A stretch of 27,964 nt of DNA from Bacteroidota bacterium (GTDB taxonomy: Bacteria > Bacteroidota > Bacteroidia > Sphingobacteriales > Sphingobacteriaceae), in the NCBI GenBank assembly GCA_013288465.1, contig JABDBT010000018.1:1-27964 (forward strand). Reading direction: 5' to 3'. Under the pieces are notes generated by a model. It was not told the DNA's origin, did not search any database, and worked only from the letters and a program-made list of their open reading frames with translations. A program made the translations under genes and the position numbers. Shown piece after piece: positions 16,789 through 24,689 of the stretch; positions within the stretch are counted from its first letter, which is position 1; the number at the start of each line of letters is the position of its first letter.

Positions 16789-16821
16789 AAAAAAAGCTCC
16801 CGGGTAAATCAGGGAGCTTTT
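16789..16821 (-). terminator. Rho-independent terminator downstream of the DUF2911 gene
   Basis: AAAAGCTCCC (16792-16801) and GGGAGCTTTT (16812-16821) form a perfect 10-bp stem. On the minus strand it runs into seven Ts. It isolates the DUF2911 gene and repeat copy B from the DUF3810 gene, whose ATG is 24 nt further on. Confidence 0.85.
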
Positions 16822-16837
16822 ATAACTTAATGGCTAA

Positions 16838-16992
16838 TCAAGAGTCAAGATATTAGAGCCAAGAATCAAGATAAAAGAGCAAAAAAACGAGCTTATTATT
16901 GAATTATGCCAACGTAATCTGCTTAACTTTTTATAGATTTTTCCTGAACTATTATTTTCCTGGTTCTTGACTCTTGGTTCTTGGCTCTTGAT
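16838..16992. repeat. dispersed heptad-rich inverted-repeat element, copy B
   Basis: Right-arm 7-nt units start at 16962, 16969, 16976 and 16983 (GGTTCTT, GACTCTT, GGTTCTT, GGCTCTT). Left-arm units start at 16840 (AAGAGTC) through 16875. AGAGCCAAGAA (16855-16865) pairs exactly with 16978-16988, and CAAGAGTCAAGA (16839-16850) with 16965-16976. It touches the DUF2911 stop codon and shares its core with copy A (AGCTTATTATT at 16890, GTAATCTGCTTAA at 16914). Confidence 0.75.
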
Positions 16993-16994
16993 AA

Positions 16995-17549
16995 CTATTT
17001 AACAGAAACCGGTATTTCCACGTCTTCCCATACCAGTGCGAAGCCTTTTTTGTTCATAGTATAAGTTAAACGCTCGGTAGGGCCTGTCTTTTTAGGTTTA
17101 ATAGTTACCACCAAAACATCTTTTGCCGGGTCGTCATTAGCCGAGTAACCCCTGCTGTCGTTAGCATCTTTTTTAATACCCCATTGGCCAGTTTGTGAAT
17201 TGAAGATTATCTTCCATTCTTTTTCGCCGGGCGTTGCAAATAAGCTGTACTTGCCTGCAGGTAATACTTTGCCTTCAACCTTAATGTCCTTGTCTGTTGT
17301 AAATGTGGTTGATTGGTTGGCACCCGCCCGCCATGGTTTATCATAAGGCTCAATAGCCCCTAATATTTTACGGCCCTTTAATGATGGCGCACCATAGTTA
17401 ATGCTAACCATTGCTGCACCAATCATCCCGCTTACGCTATCGCGCGGGCTTGCCGGGGCCTTTTTTGTAGTTTGCGCGCTGGCTATACCTGATACTAAAA
17501 AGGCCATTGCAACGAAAGCGATGGCCCCAAATTGAAATACTTTTTTCAT
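16995..17549 (-). CDS. DUF2911 domain-containing exported protein
   Basis: The 184-residue protein starts with a clear signal peptide (1-25, hydrophobic core FGAIAFVAMAFLVSG, cleavage near ASA-Q). The body carries DUF2911 signatures: SINYGAPSLKGRKI (about 49-62), YDKPWRAGANQSTTF (69-83) and GKVLPAGKYSLFATPGEKEW (93-112). DUF2911 proteins are small, secreted, beta-rich Bacteroidota proteins without an assigned function; they are predicted periplasmic. It has its own promoter (TATCTTTA at 17584-17577), followed by repeat copy B and a terminator, so it is monocistronic. No catalytic residues are evident. Confidence 0.9.
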   Translation of the reverse strand: MKKVFQFGAIAFVAMAFLVSGIASAQTTKKAPASPRDSVSGMIGAAMVSINYGAPSLKGRKILGAIEPYDKPWRAGANQSTTFTTDKDIKVEGKVLPAGKYSLFATPGEKEWKIIFNSQTGQWGIKKDANDSRGYSANDDPAKDVLVVTIKPKKTGPTERLTYTMNKKGFALVWEDVEIPVSVK

Positions 17550-17576
17550 AATGTTTTATTATTGGTTTTGTTACTA

Positions 17577-17584
17577 TAAAGATA
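17577..17584 (-). promoter_or_regulatory. -7 box for the DUF2911 gene
   Basis: TATCTTTA on the minus strand matches TAnnTTTG at seven of eight positions and leaves a leader of roughly 20 nt. No clear -33 is visible. Confidence 0.4.
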
Positions 17585-17585
17585 G

Positions 17586-17615
17586 CTTGAAATTTGATTT
17601 GTTACATTATTTTTG
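17586..17615 (+). promoter_or_regulatory. plus-strand promoter candidate, CTTG-N18-TATTTTTG
   Basis: TATTTTTG (17608-17615) is an exact TAnnTTTG match with CTTG (17586-17589, one mismatch) 18 nt upstream. The next plus-strand gene starts 200 nt later beyond a strong terminator, so this promoter would serve a short RNA. Confidence 0.4.
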
Positions 17616-17621
17616 AAATTA

Positions 17622-17742
17622 AATAAAACCAACCAAAACGCCATACGTTATATACTTGAAATCACATTGCAGTTAGGAATTGACCGAAAGGTTAAACAAT
17701 TGTTGTGAGTTTTGGCCCCTGTCGCGAGGCGGGGGCTTTTTT
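17622..17742 (+). ncRNA. candidate orphan small RNA, about 120 nt
   Basis: A predicted promoter (17586-17615) and a very strong terminator (17715-17742) bracket a segment that has no open reading frame worth calling. The upstream neighbour is divergent, so no plus-strand gene needs this terminator. I do not recognise a known RNA family; 6S-like or other identity cannot be claimed from inspection. Confidence 0.4.
17715..17742 (+). terminator. strong Rho-independent terminator with GCGA tetraloop
   Basis: GCCCCTGTC (17715-17723) pairs with GGCGGGGGC (17728-17736) in nine consecutive pairs (two G-U), closing a GNRA-type GCGA loop, then six Ts. It points towards plus-strand transcription although no plus-strand gene lies upstream until the LOG-thioredoxin side of the window. 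Confidence 0.85.
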
Positions 17743-17814
17743 GTTGCTATCCCAAAGCAATATTATTGCGCACCAAACAATCAAAAAACTTATTATTACA
17801 CTTTATTTTGATAG

Positions 17815-19467
17815 ATGAAGGATAAGATCAAACTATTTTACCTGGTGTTGTTTGTATTGGCGTTGCTCGTTAATTTTTCGGGCATTAATGCCGGTTTTTT
17901 TACGGATGATCCGGGCCTGTATGCCTCCATTGCCAAAAACCTGCTTTACAAAAAAGATTTTTTTCAACTGTTTACCTACAACCAGGACTGGCTGGATAAA
18001 CCACATTTCCCGTTCTGGATGGTATTTTTAAGCTTTAAGGCATTCGGTATTAGCGTATGGGCCTACCGCCTTCCTGCACTTTTATTCTTTTTATTAGGCT
18101 TATTATATACCTGGCTTTTCACTCGTAAATTCTACGGTACAGAGATAGCCATGATAGCCGTGCTCATATTAATGACCGCGCAATACGCCCTAATGGGCAA
18201 TACCGATGTACGTGCTGAACCTTACCTGCTGGCCCTGGTTATAGGCAGTATTTATCATATTTCGCGCCTCGAAGGGCGGTTTAGTTTTACCCACCTGCTG
18301 CTGGCAGCACTGCTTACGGCCTGCGCTATCATGACCAAAGGCATATTTGTAATAGTAGCTATTTATGGCAGTTTATTAGGGCAGCTCATCTTTCAAAAAA
18401 AACTGCGGGATTTGTTTAGCTTTAAATTCATCGCGCTATACCTGCTCACCTTTATTTTTACGCTGCCCGAGTTTTACGCCCTGTACCTGCAATTTGACCT
18501 GCATCCCGAAAAAACGGTTTTTGACAGGCATAATGTATCGGGCATTAAATGGTTTTTATGGGATAGCCAGTTTGGGCGTTTCGTAAACAAAGGGCCAATC
18601 AGTCAAAAATCGGGCGGTGATGTGTTTTTTTATTTACATACCCTGTTATGGGCATTTGCCCCCTGGTGCCTGTTGTTTTATTACGCCGTTTACAAACGGG
18701 TAAGGGAAGTTTTCAGCAACAAAAAACCTGCAGAGTATTATACTATTAGCGGCGGGCTGTTATTACTGCTGCTGTTCTCGCTATCCCGTTTCCAGTTACC
18801 GTTTTATACCAATACCATTTTCCCGTTGTTTGCCATTATAACCGCACCTTATTGTTATGTGCATTTGTCCCGGTTTGGCGCAAAATTCAGGCTGGTAAGC
18901 CAGTGGGTATATATTATTTTATTCCCGGTAGCTATTGTGGTGGTTAACTACTTTTTGAAACCCGCCGGTAACTTATTTTTCATTATTGATGTAACAGTAT
19001 TTGCGCTGCTTATTTTATGGATAGCTACTCAAATTAAATCCGCTCAGCAAAAGGCTTTCTTATTAAACTGTACGGTGGCCCTGTTTGCTAATTGCTATTT
19101 AAACACCGTAGTTTATAAAGAGTTAGTTGCTTATAACGGACAAGTTACGGCTGCCCGATATATTAACGATCAAGTTGCGGCCTCCTGCCCTGTTTATTCA
19201 CTGAGGGAAGAAAATAACGTTTTCCAGTTTTACACCAACAAGCCGGTTGACTATATCCAGCTTAACCAGTTTAACAGTTTTAAACCGGCCGCAAATTCGG
19301 TCTTTTACGCGAACCAGCGATCAATGGATTACCTTATTCAAACCCATGCCGGTTTTAAGGTTATCCAATCTTTTCAAAACTACCCGCAGGAGCGTATTTT
19401 GCTTGACTTTATTAATAAGGCAAACAGGTACAAGGTGTTGGATAAGGTTTATTTGATAACGAAGTAA
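17815..19467 (+). CDS. GT39-like polyprenyl-phosphate-sugar glycosyltransferase, membrane protein
   Basis: The 550-residue protein has about a dozen membrane helices. The first extracytoplasmic loop carries the acidic pair in FFTDDPGLYASIAKNLL (Asp31-Asp32), followed by DWLDKPHFPFW (about 59-69). This layout is typical of the ArnT/PMT (GT39/GT83) superfamily. These inner-membrane enzymes use a polyprenyl-phosphate-linked sugar to modify lipid A, lipids or proteins on the periplasmic side. A shorter C-terminal soluble part (about 430-550) lies in the periplasm in the family. Acceptor and sugar cannot be deduced. It is monocistronic: the small-RNA terminator precedes it and an inverted repeat follows 3 nt after its stop. 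Confidence 0.85.
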   Translation: MKDKIKLFYLVLFVLALLVNFSGINAGFFTDDPGLYASIAKNLLYKKDFFQLFTYNQDWLDKPHFPFWMVFLSFKAFGISVWAYRLPALLFFLLGLLYTWLFTRKFYGTEIAMIAVLILMTAQYALMGNTDVRAEPYLLALVIGSIYHISRLEGRFSFTHLLLAALLTACAIMTKGIFVIVAIYGSLLGQLIFQKKLRDLFSFKFIALYLLTFIFTLPEFYALYLQFDLHPEKTVFDRHNVSGIKWFLWDSQFGRFVNKGPISQKSGGDVFFYLHTLLWAFAPWCLLFYYAVYKRVREVFSNKKPAEYYTISGGLLLLLLFSLSRFQLPFYTNTIFPLFAIITAPYCYVHLSRFGAKFRLVSQWVYIILFPVAIVVVNYFLKPAGNLFFIIDVTVFALLILWIATQIKSAQQKAFLLNCTVALFANCYLNTVVYKELVAYNGQVTAARYINDQVAASCPVYSLREENNVFQFYTNKPVDYIQLNQFNSFKPAANSVFYANQRSMDYLIQTHAGFKVIQSFQNYPQERILLDFINKANRYKVLDKVYLITK

Positions 19468-19470
19468 TTA

Positions 19471-19558
19471 TCTGAACCATGATTTTTAGGATTAGGCAGA
19501 TTATCAGGATGCGATAAGCATCAGGAAAATCCTTAAATCCCATGAATCATGGTTCAGA
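19471..19558. repeat. 88-bp inverted repeat with 14-bp perfect ends
   Basis: TCTGAACCATGATT (19471-19484) is the exact reverse complement of 19545-19558. AGGATT (19488-19493) further pairs with AATCCT (19528-19533). The centre is GATxAGGAT-like and quasi-periodic. It begins 3 nt after the glycosyltransferase stop. From memory similar ends recur in Bacteroidota intergenic regions; this was not checked. Confidence 0.7.
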
Positions 19559-19606
19559 CAACCCATATCACCTATAAAATTCCATGAAAACTATTTTTCC
19601 AATTAA

Positions 19607-19646
19607 ATAACTGAAAAAATAGTTGTATAACTGAAAAATAAGTTAT
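19607..19646 (+). promoter_or_regulatory. tandem dyad operator, probable BlaI-type binding sites
   Basis: Two dyads with ATAACT/AGTTAT-type arms and an 8-nt spacer: 19607-19612 with 19621-19626 (AGTTGT, one mismatch) and 19627-19632 with 19641-19646 (perfect). Centres are exactly 20 bp apart. A much weaker third candidate (AAAACT, 19587) is another 20 bp upstream. They overlap the promoter of the repressor gene. Confidence 0.65.
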
Positions 19647-19653
19647 ATGTTTG
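19646..19653 (+). promoter_or_regulatory. -7 box of the BlaI-type gene
   Basis: TATGTTTG matches TAnnTTTG exactly and shares its first T with the end of the second dyad. It ends 3 nt before the ATG at 19657, implying a leaderless mRNA if it is the true box. Confidence 0.45.
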
Positions 19654-19656
19654 GGT

Positions 19657-20019
19657 ATGGAAGAATTAACCAAAACCGAAGAGCGTGTAATGCAGATTTT
19701 ATGGAAGCTAAAAACAGCCTTTGTAAAAGACATTATTGATGCTATGCCGGATGAGCCCAAACCACCATACAATACCATTTCATCCGTAGTGCGCTTGCTG
19801 GAAAGCAAAGGCTTTGTAAGTTATAAAGCTTACGGGAAAACTCATGAATATTTCCCGGCCATTTCAAAAGCCGAGTATCGTAAAGAGACATTAAAAAAGA
19901 TGCTTTCGGGCTACTTTGATAATTCGGCAGAGAGCCTTTTTTCATTTATGCTGAAGGAAGACCAATTGAGCGAGAAGGATATCAATAAAATCAAACAGAT
20001 CATCGATAAAAACAAATAG
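19657..20019 (+). CDS. BlaI/MecI/CopY-family transcriptional repressor
   Basis: The product is 120 residues from ATG 19657; the frame opens with TTG at 19651, which would overlap the -7 box. MEELTKTEERVMQILWKLKTAFVKDII shows the classic BlaI N-terminus. A winged helix follows (PPYNTISSVVRLLESKGFVSYKAYG, about 35-58), with a C-terminal dimerisation/cleavage part. Known BlaI/MecI proteins bind dyad operators as dimers and are inactivated by the paired BlaR1/MecR1 protease. The M56 gene starts 2 nt after its stop, so the two are translationally linked. Tandem dyads upstream suggest autoregulation. No beta-lactamase lies in the window. Confidence 0.93.
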   Translation: MEELTKTEERVMQILWKLKTAFVKDIIDAMPDEPKPPYNTISSVVRLLESKGFVSYKAYGKTHEYFPAISKAEYRKETLKKMLSGYFDNSAESLFSFMLKEDQLSEKDINKIKQIIDKNK

Positions 20020-20021
20020 TT

Positions 20022-21716
20022 ATGAACGCTATCTTATACCTGTTGCAAGTGAGTGGCTGCATGGCCGTGTTTTACCTGTTTTACTATTTAATGCTAAGCA
20101 GGCTTACTTTTTTCACCATCAACAGGTATTACCTGCTTGGTACACTGGTTTTAAGCTTTATAATTCCGTTGCTTACTATACACGTTACTCAATATGAGCC
20201 GGTAATACAATCGGTGGTGTATCTTCATACCATTCAAAATCTTCAAGATCATAAACAGGTAGTAGCGATTTTACCTACCGCCGCTCCGCAACCCGGTATT
20301 AACTGGTTACAGGTATCAAAATTAATATACATGGTAGTTGCGGCCACACTTTTTATGCACCTGCTTATTACACTCCTTAATTTCTTTGTAAAGCTGAAAC
20401 GTAAAAATGTTAAACGGGTTGGGCATATCCATATTTTACACGGCGGTAAAAAACTGGCAAACGGCTCATTTTTGAATTATATATTTCTGAATGATGATGA
20501 GTTAAGCGCTATAGAAATAGAACAGGTTATAGCGCACGAAATGCTGCATGTTAAACTGTTTCACTCTGTTGACCGGATCATTTTCAAAATCGTCCAGATC
20601 ATATTATGGTTCAATCCTGTAGCTTATCTGTACGCACGATCTGCCGAAGAAAACCACGAATTTGAAGTTGACCGCGAGCTAACCCGTTCGACAAACAAAG
20701 GTGAATATGCCAATCTGCTGCTTCACTTATCTGTAGCCGCGCAAGGTATGCTCTTTAATAACTTTAGTACAGCACCACTAAAAAAACGCATCACTATGTT
20801 ATTTAACAAACCGTCTGCAAATATGAAAAAGTTAATTTATGTACTTATTGTGCCTGTATTGGTATTAAGTTGTATGGCATTTGCCACTTTTAAAAAGGAT
20901 ATTGAAGGCCATAGTATAATTAATAAATTGAGTAAACCATTAGAAGGATTAATAATTACTGATAGAGCGCAAACAAAAGTTCTTCCTTTAAAAATAACAG
21001 CGTCGGAAACTGAGCCAAAAATATCACCTGTTTCTGACAATGATAATGATAAAACATTATCTGATGTATCTCAAAAAAACAGCGATACAACAAAACGTTA
21101 TAGTATTATAGATGGGGTGGACAAACTTGGGCCAAATCCGTTAGTTTTAATTAATGGTAAGGAATATCCATCAAGTATATTATATCAAATAAGCCGCTCA
21201 TGCATACGTGCAACTGCCATGTATGGCCCGGAAGGGGCTGTTAAAAAATTTGGAGATAAAGCAAAGAATGGTTGCGTGGAAATCACCATTAAAGGGGTTA
21301 TGACTTATTTGACACAATTTGAGCAGGAAAATATGGCAAAAGAAGCTGCAATTCCTAAAACACAATTCTATGCGCGATTACAACTTAAAGACAATGATGG
21401 CAATTTATACGACAGGATAATTATTAATGATGTATCGGGTATGGCCTCGGGTTATGCCGAGATAACCCATAATGCCAAAGTTGCGTTTTTTATTGACAAA
21501 GACTTTTATAATGAAGATGCTTTCAAAAAAATGCCGCGTGAAAAACTTGCTTCATTTACAGGTGAATCAGGAATTAGATGCCTCGATCAAAAAAAATACC
21601 CAAATGTTAATTTGCATGGATATGGGGCGATATTCACTTTCCGAATAAAGGGAGTGCCTCCTGAAATGGAAAACGACAACTATCACTGGGAATTACTTTT
21701 ACCCAAAAATGAATAA
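20022..21716 (+). CDS. BlaR1-like M56 membrane metallopeptidase with TonB-plug-like tail
   Basis: The 564-residue protein has membrane helices at about 3-24, 36-55, 100-123 and 270-289. The M56 zinc site is AHEMLHVKLFHSVD, with HEMLH at 172-176, followed by ENHEFEVDREL (210-220) as the likely third-ligand segment. In the family, the extracytoplasmic domain senses a signal and the cytoplasmic-facing protease inactivates the paired BlaI repressor. Here the tail (291-564) has no penicillin-binding domain. It contains PLVLINGKEYPS, then MYGPEGAVKKFG and NGCVEITIKG (about 375-425), resembling a TonB-receptor plug. The 3' half of the gene looks more AT-rich than the 5' half. A strong terminator follows. 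Confidence 0.9.
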   Translation: MNAILYLLQVSGCMAVFYLFYYLMLSRLTFFTINRYYLLGTLVLSFIIPLLTIHVTQYEPVIQSVVYLHTIQNLQDHKQVVAILPTAAPQPGINWLQVSKLIYMVVAATLFMHLLITLLNFFVKLKRKNVKRVGHIHILHGGKKLANGSFLNYIFLNDDELSAIEIEQVIAHEMLHVKLFHSVDRIIFKIVQIILWFNPVAYLYARSAEENHEFEVDRELTRSTNKGEYANLLLHLSVAAQGMLFNNFSTAPLKKRITMLFNKPSANMKKLIYVLIVPVLVLSCMAFATFKKDIEGHSIINKLSKPLEGLIITDRAQTKVLPLKITASETEPKISPVSDNDNDKTLSDVSQKNSDTTKRYSIIDGVDKLGPNPLVLINGKEYPSSILYQISRSCIRATAMYGPEGAVKKFGDKAKNGCVEITIKGVMTYLTQFEQENMAKEAAIPKTQFYARLQLKDNDGNLYDRIIINDVSGMASGYAEITHNAKVAFFIDKDFYNEDAFKKMPREKLASFTGESGIRCLDQKKYPNVNLHGYGAIFTFRIKGVPPEMENDNYHWELLLPKNE

Positions 21717-21784
21717 CCATTAAGTATAAGCTCCTCCTTTCATCCCATCTTCTAATTGTTTCATCCCATTTGTTCAACTGCTAA

Positions 21785-21818
21785 CCTATGGCCGCATATC
21801 TTGCGGCTATAGGTTTTT
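21785..21818 (+). terminator. Rho-independent terminator of the blaI-M56 operon
   Basis: CCTATGGCCGCA (21785-21796) pairs along its full length (one G-U) with TGCGGCTATAGG (21802-21813) over a TATCT loop, followed by five Ts. It shows that the receptor gene downstream is not simply read through from the repressor operon. Confidence 0.9.
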
Positions 21819-21852
21819 AAAGCCAACTGTTAAAAAATGTTAAACCGCTTTA

Positions 21853-21879
21853 ACCACTAAATTTATAGTTATACTTTAG
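21853..21879 (+). promoter_or_regulatory. receptor-gene promoter with overlapping BlaI-type dyad
   Basis: ACCACT (21853-21858) and AGTTAT (21867-21872) form a dyad with the same 8-nt spacer as the blaI operators. Its last T starts a -7-like TACTTTAG (21872-21879), exactly as AGTTAT and TATGTTTG overlap at 19646. TTTA at 21849 is a possible -33. The left arm matches ATAACT at only four of six positions. Confidence 0.5.
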
Positions 21880-21897
21880 CTCTACTAAACCCAACTC

Positions 21898-24684
21898 ATG
21901 AAAATCAAAATCCCGATTTTACTGGCCTTTTGTTTATTCTCCCTCTCTTTATTAGCTCAAAACACCTATTCAGTTAAGGGCGCAGCAATTGATACAGATT
22001 CAAGAATTAAACTTACAAATACAAGTATCTGTGTATTAAACGCTAAGGACTCGATCCTTGTTAATTTTACCATAGCTGCCGAAAACGGCTCATTCGCAAT
22101 AAGTGGCCTTCCCGCCGGTAAATTCATACTATTGGTTACCTACCCGGACTATGCCGATTATGTAGAAACCTTTACGCTCGACCCCGCAAATGCCGCGCAT
22201 GATTTTGGCAGTATCCACATGCGCCTTAAATCAAAAATATTGCAGGAGGTGCTGATAAAAGGCGAGGTAAGGGCCATAAAAATAAAAGGCGATACTACCG
22301 AGTTTAATGCAAAAGCCTATGTTACACAACCTAATGCAAAGGTTGAAGACTTGTTAAAGCAACTACCCGGCATACAGATAGACAAGGATGGCAAAATTAC
22401 AGCCAACGGGCAGCCAGTACCTAAAGTGTTGGTGGACGGCGAAGAGTTTTTTGGCGATGACCCTACCCTGGTTACCAAAAACATACGTGCCGATATGGTA
22501 GATAAAGTGCAGTTGTATGATAAGAAAAGCGACCAGGCTGCATTTACGGGTGTTGACGATGGCAAAACGACCAAAACCATCAATATCCAGTTAAAAGAAG
22601 ATAAAAAGGAAGGCGCGTTTGGAAAGCTAAGCGGCGGTATCGGCACCAATGATTATTACGAGGGACAAGCACTTTACAATAAATTTAAAAAGAATAGTAA
22701 ATTTTCAATTTACGGCACATTGGCCAATACCCAGGCAATTGGTTTAGGATACGAAGACGGCACCAAGGCCGGAATTTATAATGATGATGACGATGAAGGC
22801 AATGTAATATTCTCTGACAATGGGAATAATCTGGATACTTTTGATGGCGGTTATTCGGGTAAGGGCCTGCCCGTATCCAGGACAGGCGGCGTACACTACG
22901 ATAGCAAATCGGCTGATAAGAAGCAATCTATTAATTTGAATTACCGGGTCAGCACTATCGATGTAACCGGGATTACTTCAACACAAACCGAGTCGGCTTT
23001 ACCTAATGGCGTACTAAATAATAACAGCACTCAAAATTTCAACAATCGTGCGTTTATGCAAAAGGTAGATGGTACATACCAAACGAAAACCGACACCTCA
23101 ACTACCTTAAAAATAGGCGGCAGCGGCACCATAAAAACATTTAACGTCAATAATAGCTACCAAACGGTAAACAACAATAATGATACGCTGATAAGCAGAA
23201 ATAACCGTACCGTTACCAATAATGGCACCCAACAACAGTTTGATGCAGGTGGCCTTTTCACAAAAAAGTTCAAAACTCAGCGCCGTACTTTTTCATGGGC
23301 GGTGAATGAAGTTTATAAGAAAAATGAAAGCAGCGGCTATCTTAACTCGGAGTTTGATTTTTATAATAAACTGGGCGTGCAGGATAGTGTGCAAAAAACC
23401 AACCAGTATAAAACCAGTACGTCGGTTAGTTCAGTGCTAACCAGTGACATGACCTATACCGAGCCTTTGTCAAAATATTTGTCATTGGTATTTAGTTATA
23501 AATTTACTTTTAATAATAGCAGTTCAAACCGTCAATCGTTTGATCAATCCGCATCCGGCGCCTATACGCTATTGGATAATACGTATAGCAATAGCTATCA
23601 ATACAACCAATCGGTAAACGAAGCTGGCACGGTTTTCAATTTCAAGAAAGATAAGACCACGCTTAATTTTGGCACCAAGGCGGCTGATATTGATTTTAAA
23701 CAGGTAGATGAAATTGCCGGGACAATTTACAGACGCGATTATATAAACTGGTTGCCGATAGCCAGTCTCCAGTATAAGCCTAACAAACATTCAATCTTAG
23801 GGGTTTACTATACCGGCAATACGAAGCAGCCCACTATTGACCAGATACAACCGGTTAAAAACAATACCGATCCACAAAATATTACAGTTGGCAACCCCGA
23901 TCTAAAATCATATTTTATCAATAGCATGAGTATTTTCTATAACTCGTACCAGGCCATAACCGGTGCGTCTTTTAATATTAATGCCAGTTACTCTTCAACT
24001 TCGAACCCCATCGTCAGCGACGCACTAACAAATTATAATACAGCCGTAACAACAACGCAGTATATTAACCTAACCAACAAAGACCCTTACAATTACTATC
24101 TGCGTGCAGGCCTCAACCGGAAAATAAAACCCCTTGACATGAATATAGGGCTAAGTGGTAATGTACAGGATAACGTATCGTATAGCTTCATCAACGGGGC
24201 ATTAAACCAGTCTACAAGAAATACCTATAGCGCCCAGATCAATTTATCAGCCAACGAGGAAGATAAATATGATTTCTATTTTTTTGGTGGACCCAGTTAC
24301 AATTTAAACCGGTTTTCGCTGCAGCCACAAAGCAATAATAACGCGCCGGGTTTTCAGCTTTACAGCGCGGGCGAGTTATTCTTTCCGGGCAAATTTAGGT
24401 TGGGGTCTGACATCAATTATAATTATACCGCGAAAACGCAGCAGATAGATGCCAGCCAGCGTACAATTATGGATGTATCTGTTAACAAAACATTTTTTGC
24501 GGAAGAAAATCTCAAGGTCTCCTTAAAAGTAAATAACCTATTTAACCAGGATGCAAACTTTAGCCGCAATATAGTGTCTAATACGCTTACTCAAACCACT
24601 TCTACCGGCATACGAAGGTATATTATGCTTTCTGTTAGCTGGGATTTTACAAAGTTTGGCACCTCTGCAAAAGAAGAAAACTAA
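21898..24684 (+). CDS. TonB-receptor-like outer-membrane beta-barrel protein
   Basis: The 928-residue protein begins with a signal peptide (1-20, cleaved near LLAQ). A carboxypeptidase-regulatory-like beta-sandwich (about 22-108) follows, then a plug-like domain (about 118-240) containing VEDLLKQLPGIQIDKDGKI and KVLVDGEEFFGDDP. A long barrel rich in alternating aromatic strands and N/T turns (about 245-928) ends in a strand with SVSWDFTKFG. This is the Bacteroidota family of outer-membrane beta-barrel proteins related to TonB-dependent receptors; it lacks an obvious N-terminal TonB box. Ligand and TonB dependence are unproven. The GLPGLI gene starts 5 nt after its stop, so both are one operon under the promoter at 21853. 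Confidence 0.9.
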   Translation: MKIKIPILLAFCLFSLSLLAQNTYSVKGAAIDTDSRIKLTNTSICVLNAKDSILVNFTIAAENGSFAISGLPAGKFILLVTYPDYADYVETFTLDPANAAHDFGSIHMRLKSKILQEVLIKGEVRAIKIKGDTTEFNAKAYVTQPNAKVEDLLKQLPGIQIDKDGKITANGQPVPKVLVDGEEFFGDDPTLVTKNIRADMVDKVQLYDKKSDQAAFTGVDDGKTTKTINIQLKEDKKEGAFGKLSGGIGTNDYYEGQALYNKFKKNSKFSIYGTLANTQAIGLGYEDGTKAGIYNDDDDEGNVIFSDNGNNLDTFDGGYSGKGLPVSRTGGVHYDSKSADKKQSINLNYRVSTIDVTGITSTQTESALPNGVLNNNSTQNFNNRAFMQKVDGTYQTKTDTSTTLKIGGSGTIKTFNVNNSYQTVNNNNDTLISRNNRTVTNNGTQQQFDAGGLFTKKFKTQRRTFSWAVNEVYKKNESSGYLNSEFDFYNKLGVQDSVQKTNQYKTSTSVSSVLTSDMTYTEPLSKYLSLVFSYKFTFNNSSSNRQSFDQSASGAYTLLDNTYSNSYQYNQSVNEAGTVFNFKKDKTTLNFGTKAADIDFKQVDEIAGTIYRRDYINWLPIASLQYKPNKHSILGVYYTGNTKQPTIDQIQPVKNNTDPQNITVGNPDLKSYFINSMSIFYNSYQAITGASFNINASYSSTSNPIVSDALTNYNTAVTTTQYINLTNKDPYNYYLRAGLNRKIKPLDMNIGLSGNVQDNVSYSFINGALNQSTRNTYSAQINLSANEEDKYDFYFFGGPSYNLNRFSLQPQSNNNAPGFQLYSAGELFFPGKFRLGSDINYNYTAKTQQIDASQRTIMDVSVNKTFFAEENLKVSLKVNNLFNQDANFSRNIVSNTLTQTTSTGIRRYIMLSVSWDFTKFGTSAKEEN

Positions 24685-24689
24685 ACGAT

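Noticed and set aside
19657..21716. Beta-lactam resistance module
   Set aside because: BlaI and M56 genes are present, but there is no beta-lactamase or penicillin-binding sensor domain in the window.
21737..21770. Direct repeat TTTCATCCCAT (two copies)
   Set aside because: Eleven bases, AT/C-rich, with no link to a promoter or gene end; could be chance.
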